Positions 17,339 through 26,807 of a stretch of DNA of 64,000 bases are shown here, piece after piece; the first letter of the stretch is position 1, and every line of letters begins with the position of its first letter. The stretch lies in NCBI GenBank assembly GCA_028293625.1, contig JAQGOL010000030.1, forward strand, positions 730,566 to 794,565, read 5' to 3'. The position numbers and the translations under genes were made by a program. The notes beneath the pieces were generated by a model. It worked only from the letters and a program-made list of their open reading frames with translations. It was not told the origin of the DNA and did no database searches. The DNA comes from Chthoniobacteraceae bacterium (GTDB taxonomy: Bacteria; Verrucomicrobiota; Verrucomicrobiia; Chthoniobacterales; Chthoniobacteraceae).

Positions 17339-18224
17339 AATCACGACGCTCACCCTTGCATTGCTGACCGGACTGAACGTCCACGCCGCACAGCGAAAAA
17401 AAACCACCCCTGCCATCCGCCCCGCGATCGTCACGCGGGCCCTCCCGAAAGTCCCCGATCCGCCTCCTCTGGCACCGGGCGAGCCGCCATTAAGAGCCCG
17501 TGGCGCAATCGTGATCGACGCGCTGAGTGGAAAATCGATTTACGAAAAAAACGCCGACGAAAAACAGTATCCGGCGAGCACGACCAAGATCATGACCGCG
17601 TTGCTGGTCATCGAAGCAGGCGATTTGGAAAAAGAAGTCGAGATCACGCCCGAGGAGAGCAAAGTGGGTGAGAGCAGCCTGAATATCATGGCAGGCGAAC
17701 ATTTCAAGCGGCGCCAGATGCTTTACGGACTTCTGCTTAAAAGCGCCAACGATGTGGCTTATGCCCTGGGACGCGACAACGCCGGGACCATGGCGGCTTT
17801 TGCCGAGAAGATGACACTGCGTGCCCAGGAACTCGGGGCGACTTCCACGCATTTCATGAATCCACACGGACTTCATCACATCGAGCATTACACCACGCCC
17901 CGCGATCTGGCCTTGATCGCGCGGGCAGCGATGCAGCAGCCGCTATTTCGCCAAATCGTTTCCACCCAGAAAGAGCCGTGGGTTACTGAATTTACCGTGC
18001 GTGAACTTCATAATCACAACCGGCTTTTAGCACGCTATCCTGGATGCACAGGCGTTAAAACCGGCTACACCATTCCTGCGCAGCAAGTCCTCGTCAGCGC
18101 CGCATTACGTCAATCGCGCGAAGTGATCGCCGTGGTCATGCACACCGACAAACCCGGCATCTGGGATGACAGCATGTCGCTGCTCACCTACGGGCTCGAG
18201 CATCCGCCGGGCGGCGAACATTGA
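17319..18224 (+). CDS. D-alanyl-D-alanine carboxypeptidase (class A low-molecular-weight PBP)
   Basis: A 301-residue exported serine peptidase of the S11 family, which trims the terminal D-Ala from peptidoglycan stem peptides. It has a signal peptide (FLKITTLTLALLTGLNVHA) and the three penicillin-binding motifs SxxK (YPASTTKIMTA), SxN (LKSANDVAYAL) and KTG (TGVKTGYT). The family's C-terminal beta domain is absent, so the protein is short. Its ATG lies 20 bp inside the amidohydrolase gene, making it the fourth member of an overlapping run that begins with CbiX. Confidence 0.92.
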   Translation: MGKLFLKITTLTLALLTGLNVHAAQRKKTTPAIRPAIVTRALPKVPDPPPLAPGEPPLRARGAIVIDALSGKSIYEKNADEKQYPASTTKIMTALLVIEAGDLEKEVEITPEESKVGESSLNIMAGEHFKRRQMLYGLLLKSANDVAYALGRDNAGTMAAFAEKMTLRAQELGATSTHFMNPHGLHHIEHYTTPRDLALIARAAMQQPLFRQIVSTQKEPWVTEFTVRELHNHNRLLARYPGCTGVKTGYTIPAQQVLVSAALRQSREVIAVVMHTDKPGIWDDSMSLLTYGLEHPPGGEH

Positions 18225-18237
18225 TTGCGAAGAGGGC

Positions 18238-18253
18238 AAAACCGATCGGTTTT
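18238..18253 (+). terminator. Short terminator-like palindrome after the carboxypeptidase gene
   Basis: A perfect 16-bp palindrome, AAAACCGATCGGTTTT, 14 bp after the carboxypeptidase stop. It can fold as a 6-bp stem with a GATC loop ending in TTTT. It is weak as an intrinsic terminator and could instead be a protein-binding site ahead of the NtrC-type gene. Nothing else was recognised in the 187-bp gap 18225-18411. Confidence 0.4.
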
Positions 18254-18411
18254 GAGTCGCGCGAAATTGGTAAACGCGACATGGCGGCATGACGAGTGGG
18301 TGATTGTCAGGAAAAAGGGGGGTTGGATGGATATTGCACTTTCTCGAACTCTCAAATCTGCAATACTCTCAGTTTCGCGAATTCACCACCCCCCTATAAC
18401 TCGCACTCATC

Positions 18412-19788
18412 ATGGCAAGAATCCTTATTATCGACGACGACCCTGCAATGGTCTCGGTCATCTCTGACATCTGTCAGGAACGCGGCCACCAGACTGTAGC
18501 TTATAACTCCGGTCAAAAGGCGATTGAGAATCTGGCCATCCAGGCTCCGCAGCTCGTTATCTCCGATCTCAAAATGGATAAGGTCGGCGGGCTCGATATT
18601 TTAAGGGAATGCCGGGAAGTACTTCCGCAAACCCCGGTGATCCTCATCACCGCATACGCCAAAGTGGAAAGTGCGCTCGAAGCGATGAAACTGGGCGCTT
18701 ACGACTACATCACCAAGCCGTTTAAGGTTGATGAACTCCAGCTTACCATTCAGCGCGCCCTCGATAATCAAAGTCTGGTCCGTGAGAACCGCAACCTGCG
18801 GCAAATCGTCAAAGAAAAATACCGCTTTGAAAGCATCATCGGAACAAGCATCCGGATGCAGGAAATCTACAATCTGATCGCCAAGGTTGCCGATACTGAT
18901 TCAACCATCCTCATTCAGGGCGAGAGCGGCACTGGCAAGGAATTGGTCGCCCGCGCCCTCCATTTTAACAGCAACAGGCAGCATCAGCCTTTTGTGGCGA
19001 TCAACTGTTCGGCGCTCCCGGAAAACCTTTTGGAGAGCGAGCTCTTTGGCCACAAAAAAGGGGCCTTCACGGGCGCCGTTCAGGACAAAATCGGTCTTTT
19101 TGAAGAAGCCGAAATGGGAACGATCTTCCTCGATGAGGTCAACTCCATGGCGCAGCCGCTTCAGACCAAGCTGCTGCGTGTACTGCAGGAGCGGCAAATC
19201 CGCCGGGTTGGCGACACCAAGAGCCTCGCAATCAATGTGCGCGTCCTTGCGGCAACCAATGAAGGACTCCTTGAAAAAACCAAGACGGGTACTTTTCGTG
19301 AAGATCTTTATTACCGGCTCGCGGTGATTCCTGTGGAAATGCCTCCGTTGCGCGAGCGAACCGAGGATATCCCGCTCCTTGTGCACCATTTCCTTCACAA
19401 AAACGCCAACCAGACCAGCACGGAGGCCAAAAAAATCGACCCGAAAGCGGTCGAGATGCTCCAGAAATATCGCTGGCCCGGCAATGTGCGTGAACTCGAA
19501 AATGCCATCGAACGCGCCTGCGCGCTCTGCGACGAGGGTATCATTCACGTGAGCGACCTGCCGCCTCAGGTCGTGAGGCAGGCAACCGCGCAGCCATTGG
19601 AATTGCCCGGCGCCCTGCCAATCGGACAGACGCTCGACGAATACATCCGCGAACAGGAACGCCGTTATATCGAGGAAACCATCAAGTTCAATTCCGGCAA
19701 CCGCGAAAAAGCCTCCAAGATGCTTGGAGTCAGCATGGCGACCCTTTACCGGAAGCTTGAGCTTAAGCGCGCGATGGAAAAAGTCTAA
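18412..19788 (+). CDS. Sigma-54-dependent response regulator, NtrC family
   Basis: A 458-residue three-domain regulator. The receiver (1-120) has the acidic pocket IIDDDP and phospho-acceptor D52 in LVISDLKMD. The AAA+ domain (about 140-380) has Walker A GESGTGKE, the sigma-54 contact loop GAFTGA, Walker B in GTIFLDEV and a WPGNVRELEN sensor segment. A Fis-type helix-turn-helix (NREKASKMLGVSMATLYRKL) closes the protein. No histidine kinase gene lies nearby, so it is an orphan within the window. rpoN, its obligatory partner, follows 0.6 kb downstream. Confidence 0.95.
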   Translation: MARILIIDDDPAMVSVISDICQERGHQTVAYNSGQKAIENLAIQAPQLVISDLKMDKVGGLDILRECREVLPQTPVILITAYAKVESALEAMKLGAYDYITKPFKVDELQLTIQRALDNQSLVRENRNLRQIVKEKYRFESIIGTSIRMQEIYNLIAKVADTDSTILIQGESGTGKELVARALHFNSNRQHQPFVAINCSALPENLLESELFGHKKGAFTGAVQDKIGLFEEAEMGTIFLDEVNSMAQPLQTKLLRVLQERQIRRVGDTKSLAINVRVLAATNEGLLEKTKTGTFREDLYYRLAVIPVEMPPLRERTEDIPLLVHHFLHKNANQTSTEAKKIDPKAVEMLQKYRWPGNVRELENAIERACALCDEGIIHVSDLPPQVVRQATAQPLELPGALPIGQTLDEYIREQERRYIEETIKFNSGNREKASKMLGVSMATLYRKLELKRAMEKV

Positions 19789-19801
19789 GCCCGGCGCTCT
19801 G

Positions 19802-20020
19802 CTACGAGCGTTTGGTCAGGAATTTGAGTTGCTGGGCTTCCTTTTCCATTTCCCCCAGCTTGGTTAAAGTGGCTGCCTGCTTCTCAAGCAGTTGCTGGTT
19901 CTGGATTTTAAGCGCCTGAAGCTGTTGCAAAGGCGTTTTGACTGTGTTCTGGGAATGAAGCCGGCCTGTCCAGGCCACGCAAACCAGAAGCAACAACGCG
20001 AGGAATGGGATTTTTTTCAT
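19802..20020 (-). CDS. Tiny exported coiled-coil protein, hypothetical
   Basis: A 72-residue protein: a signal peptide or anchor (FLALLLLVCVAWTG) followed by a predicted coiled coil with heptad leucines and glutamines (LQQLQALKIQNQQLLEKQAATLTKL, from about residue 31). It begins in an ATGA overlap with the stop of the gene at 20017-20271, so the two small exported proteins are translationally coupled. The pair lies convergent to the NtrC-type gene and divergent from rpoN. No family was recognised. Confidence 0.6.
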   Translation of the reverse strand: MKKIPFLALLLLVCVAWTGRLHSQNTVKTPLQQLQALKIQNQQLLEKQAATLTKLGEMEKEAQQLKFLTKRS

Positions 20021-20271
20021 TTGGCTTTTCCGCCTCCGCGTGCGGCAAAAATCCGGGAGATCCGCAGATCTTCCCCGATAGCGGCAATTTTTTCGTCGAT
20101 CTTGGTTTGGTTTTCGGTGATGAGCGTTTGCTGAGCCGTTAGTTCAACTAGCACTCCATTGATTCCTGCCGGATCCCCATCGGCCTGCCCGTGAATGCTA
20201 TCCGGCCATGCGAGTCCCGCGGCGAGCGCAATCGCGCCGAGGCCATACAAAAAGAGAGGCTTGGTTTTCAT
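20017..20271 (-). CDS. Small exported protein with helical core, hypothetical
   Basis: An 84-residue protein with a signal peptide (FLYGLGAIALAAGLAWP) and a mature part dominated by one amphipathic helix (LVELTAQQTLITENQTKIDEKIAAIGEDL). It ends RGGGKAK and overlaps the next gene by ATGA. The ATG at 20271 is preferred over the frame start at 20331 because it begins with the signal peptide. The helical register resembles its downstream partner, so the two may form a hetero-coiled coil in the envelope; this is inference. Confidence 0.58.
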   Translation of the reverse strand: MKTKPLFLYGLGAIALAAGLAWPDSIHGQADGDPAGINGVLVELTAQQTLITENQTKIDEKIAAIGEDLRISRIFAARGGGKAK

Positions 20272-20382
20272 GACGAAGCCCAATAGAGCGCAAAGGGTGC
20301 CGGTTTGTGCAGGAAAATCTCCATTGGTCAATGGCTTGCTTATTGCTTGCGCGCCACGACCCCCAACCTATCTTCTTCCCCT

Positions 20383-21783
20383 ATGGCGGGACTATCCCAA
20401 ACCCAGACCCTTTCTCAGCACCAAGTCCTTGCCCCGCAACTCCAGCAGAGTCTTCAGATTCTGCAAGTGCCCATGCTGGAACTGCGTAACCTCATCCAAC
20501 AGGAGATTGAAACCAATCCGACCATCGAGATGGAGACCACCGAGCCGTCTCTTGAGGATAAACAGCGCGAACACGAGGAATTTCAGGAGGAATTTGACCG
20601 GCTTTCAAAACTTGACGATGAGTGGCGCGATTATATGGCTCAAAGCTCGAGCTACTCGGCCCGCTCCGCCGAGGACGAGGAGCGCAGGCAGTTCTTTTTC
20701 GACTCCCTGGTTAAGGAGGAAACCCTTCAACAGCATCTTCTTGAACAGGTCCAGAGCTGCGATCTGGCTTTAAACGATCATCAGCTTGCCGAACTGATCA
20801 TTGGCAATATCGACGAGCGCGGCTTTCTACAATCCTCGCCCCAGGACATCGCCAACAACAGCGGCATGGACGCTGAAGACCTTAACCGCGTCCTGGGGAT
20901 CGTTCAGACTTTTCATCCAGTCGGCGTGGCGGCTCGCGATCTGCGCGAATGCCTGCTCATTCAGCTCCAGCGCCTTGGCAAAGACCAGAGCCTCGAGTTT
21001 CGAATCGTTGAGCGGCATCTTGACGATTTGGGCAAGCGTCGCTTTCCCGAAATCGCGCGCCGGCTCGGAACCACAACTGAGCAGGTGCAAAAAGCCGCCA
21101 ATTTCATTGCTACCCTGGATCCCAAGCCGGGCCAGATCTTCGCTTCCGATCCGAACAACTACGTCCTGCCCGACGTGACCGTGGAAAAGATCCTGGGCGA
21201 TTGGATGATCTCTCTTAATGGCGATCAGATTCCGCACCTGCGCATCAGCAACACTTATAAGGATCTGATGGCCAACGACGGAAACGGCAATGACGTCAAA
21301 GATTACATCCGCGACAAAATCCGCAGCGGCAAATTCCTGATCAAGAGCATCCATCAGCGTCAGCAGACGATCTCCAATATCGCGCACGAGATCGTGGCGA
21401 GGCAGCGCGAGTTTCTTGAGTACGGGGCGAGCCTGCTCAAACCGCTGACAATGGTGCAGGTGGCCGATGCTGTTGGAGTGCATGAAACCACCGTCAGCCG
21501 CGCCATCTCAGGCAAATACATCTCCACTCCGCACGGTGTCTTTGAGATGAAATATTTTTTCACGCCCGGCTACCAGACCGCCGATGGTGAATCGATGAGC
21601 AACACCAGTGTGAAAGGCGCCATTGCCGAACTGGTCAAAACCGAAGCGACAAAATCGCCGCTTAGTGACAAAGAAATCGTCGAGATTCTCAGCCAGCGCG
21701 GCATCCCGATCGCGCGACGCACCGTGGCCAAGTACCGCACAGAGCTCAACATTCTGCCGAGCAACATGCGAAAGCAATATTAG
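20383..21783 (+). CDS. rpoN: RNA polymerase sigma-54 factor (RpoN)
   Basis: A 466-residue sigma factor. Region I is glutamine- and leucine-rich (SQHQVLAPQLQQSLQILQVP), an acidic region II follows (about 45-90), then the core-binding region, the helix-turn-helix (VADAVGVHETTVSRAISGKY) and the RpoN box ARRTVAKYRTEL near the end, which reads the -24 promoter element. The ATG at 20383 starts the conserved region I; the longest frame adds 26 unrelated residues. It works only with NtrC-type ATPases such as the one encoded at 18.4 kb. Confidence 0.96.
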   Translation: MAGLSQTQTLSQHQVLAPQLQQSLQILQVPMLELRNLIQQEIETNPTIEMETTEPSLEDKQREHEEFQEEFDRLSKLDDEWRDYMAQSSSYSARSAEDEERRQFFFDSLVKEETLQQHLLEQVQSCDLALNDHQLAELIIGNIDERGFLQSSPQDIANNSGMDAEDLNRVLGIVQTFHPVGVAARDLRECLLIQLQRLGKDQSLEFRIVERHLDDLGKRRFPEIARRLGTTTEQVQKAANFIATLDPKPGQIFASDPNNYVLPDVTVEKILGDWMISLNGDQIPHLRISNTYKDLMANDGNGNDVKDYIRDKIRSGKFLIKSIHQRQQTISNIAHEIVARQREFLEYGASLLKPLTMVQVADAVGVHETTVSRAISGKYISTPHGVFEMKYFFTPGYQTADGESMSNTSVKGAIAELVKTEATKSPLSDKEIVEILSQRGIPIARRTVAKYRTELNILPSNMRKQY

Positions 21784-21886
21784 CTCCCTCTGTAGGAGTC
21801 GGGTAAAAAGAGGCGCTCTATTTGGTTCCGAAGGCAGCCATGCATGGCCAGAGCTGCGCAACGTTAGGCTCAAACCCATTTCATCC

Positions 21887-22384
21887 ATGAAAAAAGCGCG
21901 CGAAGTCGAATTTGAGGTGCTCCCTAAAAACCGATCCCTGTCCGGTGACGACCCGCTCATTGCGCTCGTGGCCCGGCTCATGGATTCCGTATTTACCCTG
22001 CCAGGAACCAAGATCCGTTTTGGCCTGGATCCCCTTATTGGTCTCATACCAGGCGTTGGCGACACCGCCAGTGCCGTGGTCTCCATGCTTCTGATTTTTC
22101 AAAGCGCTCGTTACGGCATGCCGCGAATTGTTTTGGCGCGCATGGCACTGAATGTCCTGCTCAATACCATTTTCGGTTCCGTGCCCGTGATCGGCGATTT
22201 CTTCTCGCTCTGGTTCAAGTCCAACAACATGAACTACGCGCTGTTGCGCAAACACGCCGGCCAGCGTCGCACTGCCTCTTCCACCGACTGGCTCTTTGTC
22301 ATCGGTCTGCTCGCGCTTTTGCTCGGAGCCGTCGTGCTCGTCATTATCGGAGCTGTCACGCTCATTCGCAGTCTCTTTCCGTAA
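21887..22384 (+). CDS. DUF4112 domain membrane protein
   Basis: A 165-residue protein matching DUF4112: ARLMDSVFTLPGTKIRFGLDPLIGLIPGVGD is the family signature, followed by NTIFGSVPVIGDFFSLWFKSN. There is one hydrophobic segment in the middle and one at the C-terminus (IGLLALLLGAVVLVIIGAV). The function of the family is unknown. The ATG at 21887 is used; the longer frame from 21623 runs inside rpoN. It lies about 100 bp downstream of rpoN on the same strand and may share its transcript. Confidence 0.82.
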   Translation: MKKAREVEFEVLPKNRSLSGDDPLIALVARLMDSVFTLPGTKIRFGLDPLIGLIPGVGDTASAVVSMLLIFQSARYGMPRIVLARMALNVLLNTIFGSVPVIGDFFSLWFKSNNMNYALLRKHAGQRRTASSTDWLFVIGLLALLLGAVVLVIIGAVTLIRSLFP

Positions 22385-22525
22385 GCCATCCTATTAAGGG
22401 AAGGTTTTGCCGAACGGCAACCGGCTTCTGCGCATCGCCTCAATCGGACCTCCTTACCAGGGTCGTTCCTTGCGCGGATGATTCTGGTGTTCATTTGCGC
22501 CTAGCGGCGATAAATGGGCGGCATC

Positions 22526-25081
22526 ATGCGATTGTTCCTTCCACTGATTGCCGCACTGGTCTCGACTGCTTCCCTTCAAGCCGTGACGCCGCCTCCACGA
22601 GAGCAACCGGGTCAGCGAGCCGACGGCGCGGTCCTGTTGCCTAACCAATGGGTGCTAAAACCTGTAGGTAAACAAATCGTTGTTGGCGATTTTCCAGTCA
22701 ATATCGCCGTGCATCCCGAGGGCCGGTTCGCCGCGGTTCTCCATTGCGGATATAGCCAGCATGAAATTGTCATTCTGGATCTGAAGACCAACAAGATAGC
22801 GTCGCGCACCGCCGTCGTTGAAGCATTCTACGGCTTGGGATTTTCACTCAAAGGCGAACAACTTTACTGTTCGGGCAGTGCCGGCGAAGTGCTTCATCAA
22901 TTCACTTTCAAAAACGGCGCCCTTGGCGACCACGAAGAGCTGCGATTGCGCGACGTCAAAGAACGGGGAGTTCCCGCCGGCTTTTCTTTCAATGCCGCGC
23001 ACGACACCTTCTACGTCGCCAACCTATGGGGTCAGAGTATCACCCGTTTGCGCGTCAACCCGGATGGCTCGCTTACCCCTGTCGATTTGCTCCTTGACGA
23101 CAAGGCTCCCATTGACGCCCCGGAACGATCCGCCGGCACCGATGATCCTTCCATTACCAAGCGCGCCGATGTGCTTTTGGAAAAAACCAGTTCGACCGCT
23201 CCGTTTCCTTATACCTCTATTCTCGATGAAACGCGGGACCGCCTATATGTAACCCTCTGGGCGCAGGCCGCCGTCGCGGTGATCGATACAAAGGAATTCC
23301 GCCTCCTACACCGGTGGCCAGTGGAAGGGCATCCTAACGAAATGCTATTAAGCAAAGACGGCGCGCATCTCTTTGTCGCCAATGCCAATGGCAACTCGGT
23401 TTCAATCGTTGACACCACCGATGGCCGCATTGCGGAAACCCTCGTGGCGGAGCTTCAACCCGGCGCGGCGCCTGGCAATACACCCAACTCGCTGGCGCTT
23501 TCACCCAATGAGGAACGGCTGTTTGTCGCCAACGCCAACATCAACACGATCGCTGTATTTGATGTCGAAACAATCGGCCATTCCCGAAGCCTCGGCTTCA
23601 TCCCGGTTGGATGGTATCCGACCAGTGTGCGGCTGACTCCCGACGGCAAAAAACTGCTTGCAGCCAATGGCAAGGGACTCATTTCAAAGCCCAACCGGAA
23701 TGGGCCGATACCCGGCCGGGCGGGAGTCGCCGGGATAACCGAATATATAGGCGATCTTTTCCAGGGAACAGTCAGTGTGATCGACCTTCCCGAGGGCGAT
23801 AAGTTTGAGAAACAACTGGCCGCCTGGAGCGCGCTTGCCTTCCAATGCGTGCCTGAAACCGCCCGCAAAATCGCCGCCTCCCGGCTCGAAGGCAATCCGA
23901 TTCCGCGTGCCCTTGGTGAACCAAGCCCCATCAAATACGTTTTTTATATCATCAAAGAAAATCGCACGTACGACCAGGTGCTCGGCGACATGAAACAGGG
24001 CAACGGCGATCCTTCAATCTGTCTTTTCCCGGAAGCTATCACGCCAAATCTCCATGCCCTCGCCCGCGATTATGTCCTGCTCGACAACTTCTATGTCGAA
24101 TCTGAAGTCAGCGCGGATGGACATGAATGGACCATGGGCGCTTATGCGACCGATTTTGTCGAAAAGACCTGGCCGCTCAACTACGGACACGACAAGAAGT
24201 TTCCATACCCTTCCGAAGGCGCTTTCCCTATCGCCACACCCGCAGGCGGCTACTTGTGGGATCGCGCCAAAGCCGCGGGCGTCACCTACCGCAGCTATGG
24301 CGAATGGGTGCGCAACGGCAAAACGCCCTCCGATCCCGGCACTGTCATCACTCCGGCCCTCGTCGATCATTTTGATCCGATGTTCCGCAGTTTCGACATG
24401 GCATACTCCGATGTAAAACGCGCCGAGCGTTTCATCTCGGAGCTGCACCGCCTTGAGGCTGAAGGCGAGATGCCGCGCCTCCAAATTGTTCGGATGCCTG
24501 GTGATCACACCAGCGGCGCCAGTCCCGGCAAACCAACTCCAATCGCGCATGTGGCCGACAACGACCTCGGGGTCGGACAGGTCGTGGAAGCAATCAGCAA
24601 ATCGAAGTTCTGGCCGCAAACAGCCATTTTTATCGTTGAAGATGACGCGCAAAATGGCGCCGACCACGTCGACGCCCACCGGACCACTGCCTACGTGATT
24701 AGTCCTTATGTCAAACGCGGCAGTGTCGATTCGACCCTCTACTCGACCAGCTCGATGTTACGTACCATGGAACTCATTCTTGGCCTTAAACCGATGTCGC
24801 AGTTTGATTCCGCCGCCATGCCGATGTTCGCCACATTCCAGGCAACCGCCGACCTGAGCCCCTTCACCGCCCTGCCATCTACCGTCAATTTGGAAGAAAC
24901 AAATACAAGGACCGCCTGGGGGGCCGATCTTACCGCCACCATGAATTTCGCCACAGAAGACGCAGCCGACGATCTTCTACTCAATGAAATGATTTGGCGG
25001 TCAATCCGCGGCGCCAATAGTCCTATGCCGGCTCCGCGCCGCGCCGCGTTTGTATTCACAAACGATGATGAGGAACATTAG
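22526..25081 (+). CDS. Secreted beta-propeller (YncE-like) fused to alkaline-phosphatase-type phosphoesterase
   Basis: An 851-residue exported protein with a signal peptide (MRLFLPLIAALVSTASLQA). Residues about 40-450 form a YVTN/YncE-type beta-propeller, with repeats such as HLFVANANGNSVSIVDT and RLFVANANINTIAVFDV. Residues about 470-830 form a phosphoesterase domain: YIIKENRTYDQVLGDM, LLDNFYVESEVSADGHEWTM and MPGDHTSG, as in phospholipase C-like secreted enzymes. The metal nucleophile region is intact as far as can be judged. The likely substrate is a phosphate ester outside the cytoplasm. An ATG at 22514 would add four residues. Confidence 0.85.
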   Translation: MRLFLPLIAALVSTASLQAVTPPPREQPGQRADGAVLLPNQWVLKPVGKQIVVGDFPVNIAVHPEGRFAAVLHCGYSQHEIVILDLKTNKIASRTAVVEAFYGLGFSLKGEQLYCSGSAGEVLHQFTFKNGALGDHEELRLRDVKERGVPAGFSFNAAHDTFYVANLWGQSITRLRVNPDGSLTPVDLLLDDKAPIDAPERSAGTDDPSITKRADVLLEKTSSTAPFPYTSILDETRDRLYVTLWAQAAVAVIDTKEFRLLHRWPVEGHPNEMLLSKDGAHLFVANANGNSVSIVDTTDGRIAETLVAELQPGAAPGNTPNSLALSPNEERLFVANANINTIAVFDVETIGHSRSLGFIPVGWYPTSVRLTPDGKKLLAANGKGLISKPNRNGPIPGRAGVAGITEYIGDLFQGTVSVIDLPEGDKFEKQLAAWSALAFQCVPETARKIAASRLEGNPIPRALGEPSPIKYVFYIIKENRTYDQVLGDMKQGNGDPSICLFPEAITPNLHALARDYVLLDNFYVESEVSADGHEWTMGAYATDFVEKTWPLNYGHDKKFPYPSEGAFPIATPAGGYLWDRAKAAGVTYRSYGEWVRNGKTPSDPGTVITPALVDHFDPMFRSFDMAYSDVKRAERFISELHRLEAEGEMPRLQIVRMPGDHTSGASPGKPTPIAHVADNDLGVGQVVEAISKSKFWPQTAIFIVEDDAQNGADHVDAHRTTAYVISPYVKRGSVDSTLYSTSSMLRTMELILGLKPMSQFDSAAMPMFATFQATADLSPFTALPSTVNLEETNTRTAWGADLTATMNFATEDAADDLLLNEMIWRSIRGANSPMPAPRRAAFVFTNDDEEH

Positions 25082-25113
25082 ATTCATCCATGCGGGAGAC
25101 ACAGCAGCGGATT

Positions 25114-26679
25114 TTATTTCGCGCCCTTGGTAATCACAAAATGATCAAGCTCCTCGCCGGAAATTCCGATCTGGCGCAATTCAAAAGTAGTCAGGCTCAC
25201 GTCGATCATGGAAAAGGAATGCGTGTCGGCGACGTATTTCGTGGTAAACGGGACGTAGTTAACGCCGTGATCCTTTTTTAATCCCTCGATTGTCTTCACC
25301 AGGTCGATCTTGTAAAGAGTTGCGCCGCCACCGCCGCTGACCACATGGATGATTCCCTCGGGGGTGGTATCCTTTATTCCATCGTAGGCCTCATCCAGCA
25401 CGAACTCGCCGTTCACCCTGCCGCGCTTGTCACGGCCGCCTTCGGGAGTGAACTTGAGCGGTTTTGAGCGCTGATAGTTGTGGACATGTCCGGCGAATAC
25501 CACGTCTACCCCGGCTTGTTCAAAGATAGGCTCCAGCAAACGCATCTTTTGCTCAGTGTAATGTTCGCGTGAAGTATGAAATGCCGGCGCGTGAAAGCAG
25601 ACGAACTTCCAAGGTTGTTTTGTAGTGCGAAGATCGTTTTCAAGCCAGGCCCGAAACTTCGGATCATCTACCTTTGAATAGCTGTTGCTGTCCAACGCCA
25701 CGAAATGAGCCGGGCCATAATCCCATGAATAGATATTGAGCGAAGGATAGGTGTCGCCCACGTTCGCCAGAAAACGATCGGCTACCTCTTTCTCTTTTCC
25801 CAACGGCAAATTCCATCCACCCGCGCCCGGCCCGTTCAGCGGCACATGAAAGAAATAATACGCCCCGAAAGCGTCGGGATAATCCGGCAGCTTGGCAATG
25901 TCCGCATCGTGGTTTCCAATCACCGGGTAAATTGGAATCGTGCCTAAAAGCGGCGCGCCGGTTTTGGAAGAGGACTTTAAAACGTCGTTATAAACTGGCC
26001 AGAAGTGATGCATGTATTGGCCGACCCGGCCTTGCGAATAGACCAGGTCGCCGAGCGCCACCAGAAACTCCGGACGCTTCTGCGCGATCTGCCATGCGAT
26101 CGCATTTTGCTCCGGCTTGCCGTTTGCCAGGTCGCCCACCGCCACGAAGTGAATCGGTTTTCCGGCGGAAGCACGCGTCCGAAAGCTCCCTTCGCGAATT
26201 ACCTTCATGCCCATGCTGACTCGATACCGCACAATGCTATCGAACGGGAGGCCTTCAAGTTTCGCGGAGTAGGTAAAATAATGTTGTTCCTTATCCGACA
26301 CGGCCACCGCGCTCTCTTTAGCCGCCTGCTTTTTAACTTCATCAAGATCAGTCGGCGCATCGCGCAGGGCAGCCGCGCCCGCCACCGGAGTGACTGCATT
26401 GGCAGGGACTGGCGTCGCAGCCGGTTTGGATGCAGGCTTCGGTTTTGGCAAACCGAAATCGAGCTTCACCTGCACCGGTTTACTTTGCCGGCTTACTCCA
26501 CCTTCGGCTCCATATTCGACTCTGAACTCGGCGGGCTTTTGGTCCGTCACCCACGAGAGCACTTTCACATCGGTTCCATCAAGCCCGCTGCCGTTGCCGG
26601 GTTGCAAGTAAGGGGCCACAAGAACCGTCTGTGCCAATGCCTTCGTGCCGAAAAGAATCAACAGGAAGAGGCGAAGCAT
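25114..26679 (-). CDS. Secreted metallophosphoesterase, purple acid phosphatase-like
   Basis: A 521-residue exported protein (signal MLRLFLLILFGTKALAQ). An N-terminal fibronectin-like domain is interrupted by an alanine/proline-rich spacer (about residues 80-130). The calcineurin-like catalytic domain follows, with the metal motifs VAVGDL, ALGDLVYSQ, VIGNHDAD, FVCFHAPAFH and VFAGHVHNYQRS. That is the D, GD, GNHD, H, GHxH pattern of di-metal phosphatases. It is convergent with the propeller-phosphoesterase gene, 32 bp away, suggesting a region devoted to scavenging phosphate from extracellular esters. Confidence 0.88.
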   Translation of the reverse strand: MLRLFLLILFGTKALAQTVLVAPYLQPGNGSGLDGTDVKVLSWVTDQKPAEFRVEYGAEGGVSRQSKPVQVKLDFGLPKPKPASKPAATPVPANAVTPVAGAAALRDAPTDLDEVKKQAAKESAVAVSDKEQHYFTYSAKLEGLPFDSIVRYRVSMGMKVIREGSFRTRASAGKPIHFVAVGDLANGKPEQNAIAWQIAQKRPEFLVALGDLVYSQGRVGQYMHHFWPVYNDVLKSSSKTGAPLLGTIPIYPVIGNHDADIAKLPDYPDAFGAYYFFHVPLNGPGAGGWNLPLGKEKEVADRFLANVGDTYPSLNIYSWDYGPAHFVALDSNSYSKVDDPKFRAWLENDLRTTKQPWKFVCFHAPAFHTSREHYTEQKMRLLEPIFEQAGVDVVFAGHVHNYQRSKPLKFTPEGGRDKRGRVNGEFVLDEAYDGIKDTTPEGIIHVVSGGGGATLYKIDLVKTIEGLKKDHGVNYVPFTTKYVADTHSFSMIDVSLTTFELRQIGISGEELDHFVITKGAK

Positions 26680-26807
26680 GGCTGATTAAGCCCCCCCAAT
26701 CCTTTGTACCGCAAGCCATTCCCGTTTCACGAATGAATCGCCGGTCAAGAGAGAGCAAGAGTGCCAACTCGTTCGACAACTTTTCAATTCCAGACCATTC
26801 TTCACCG

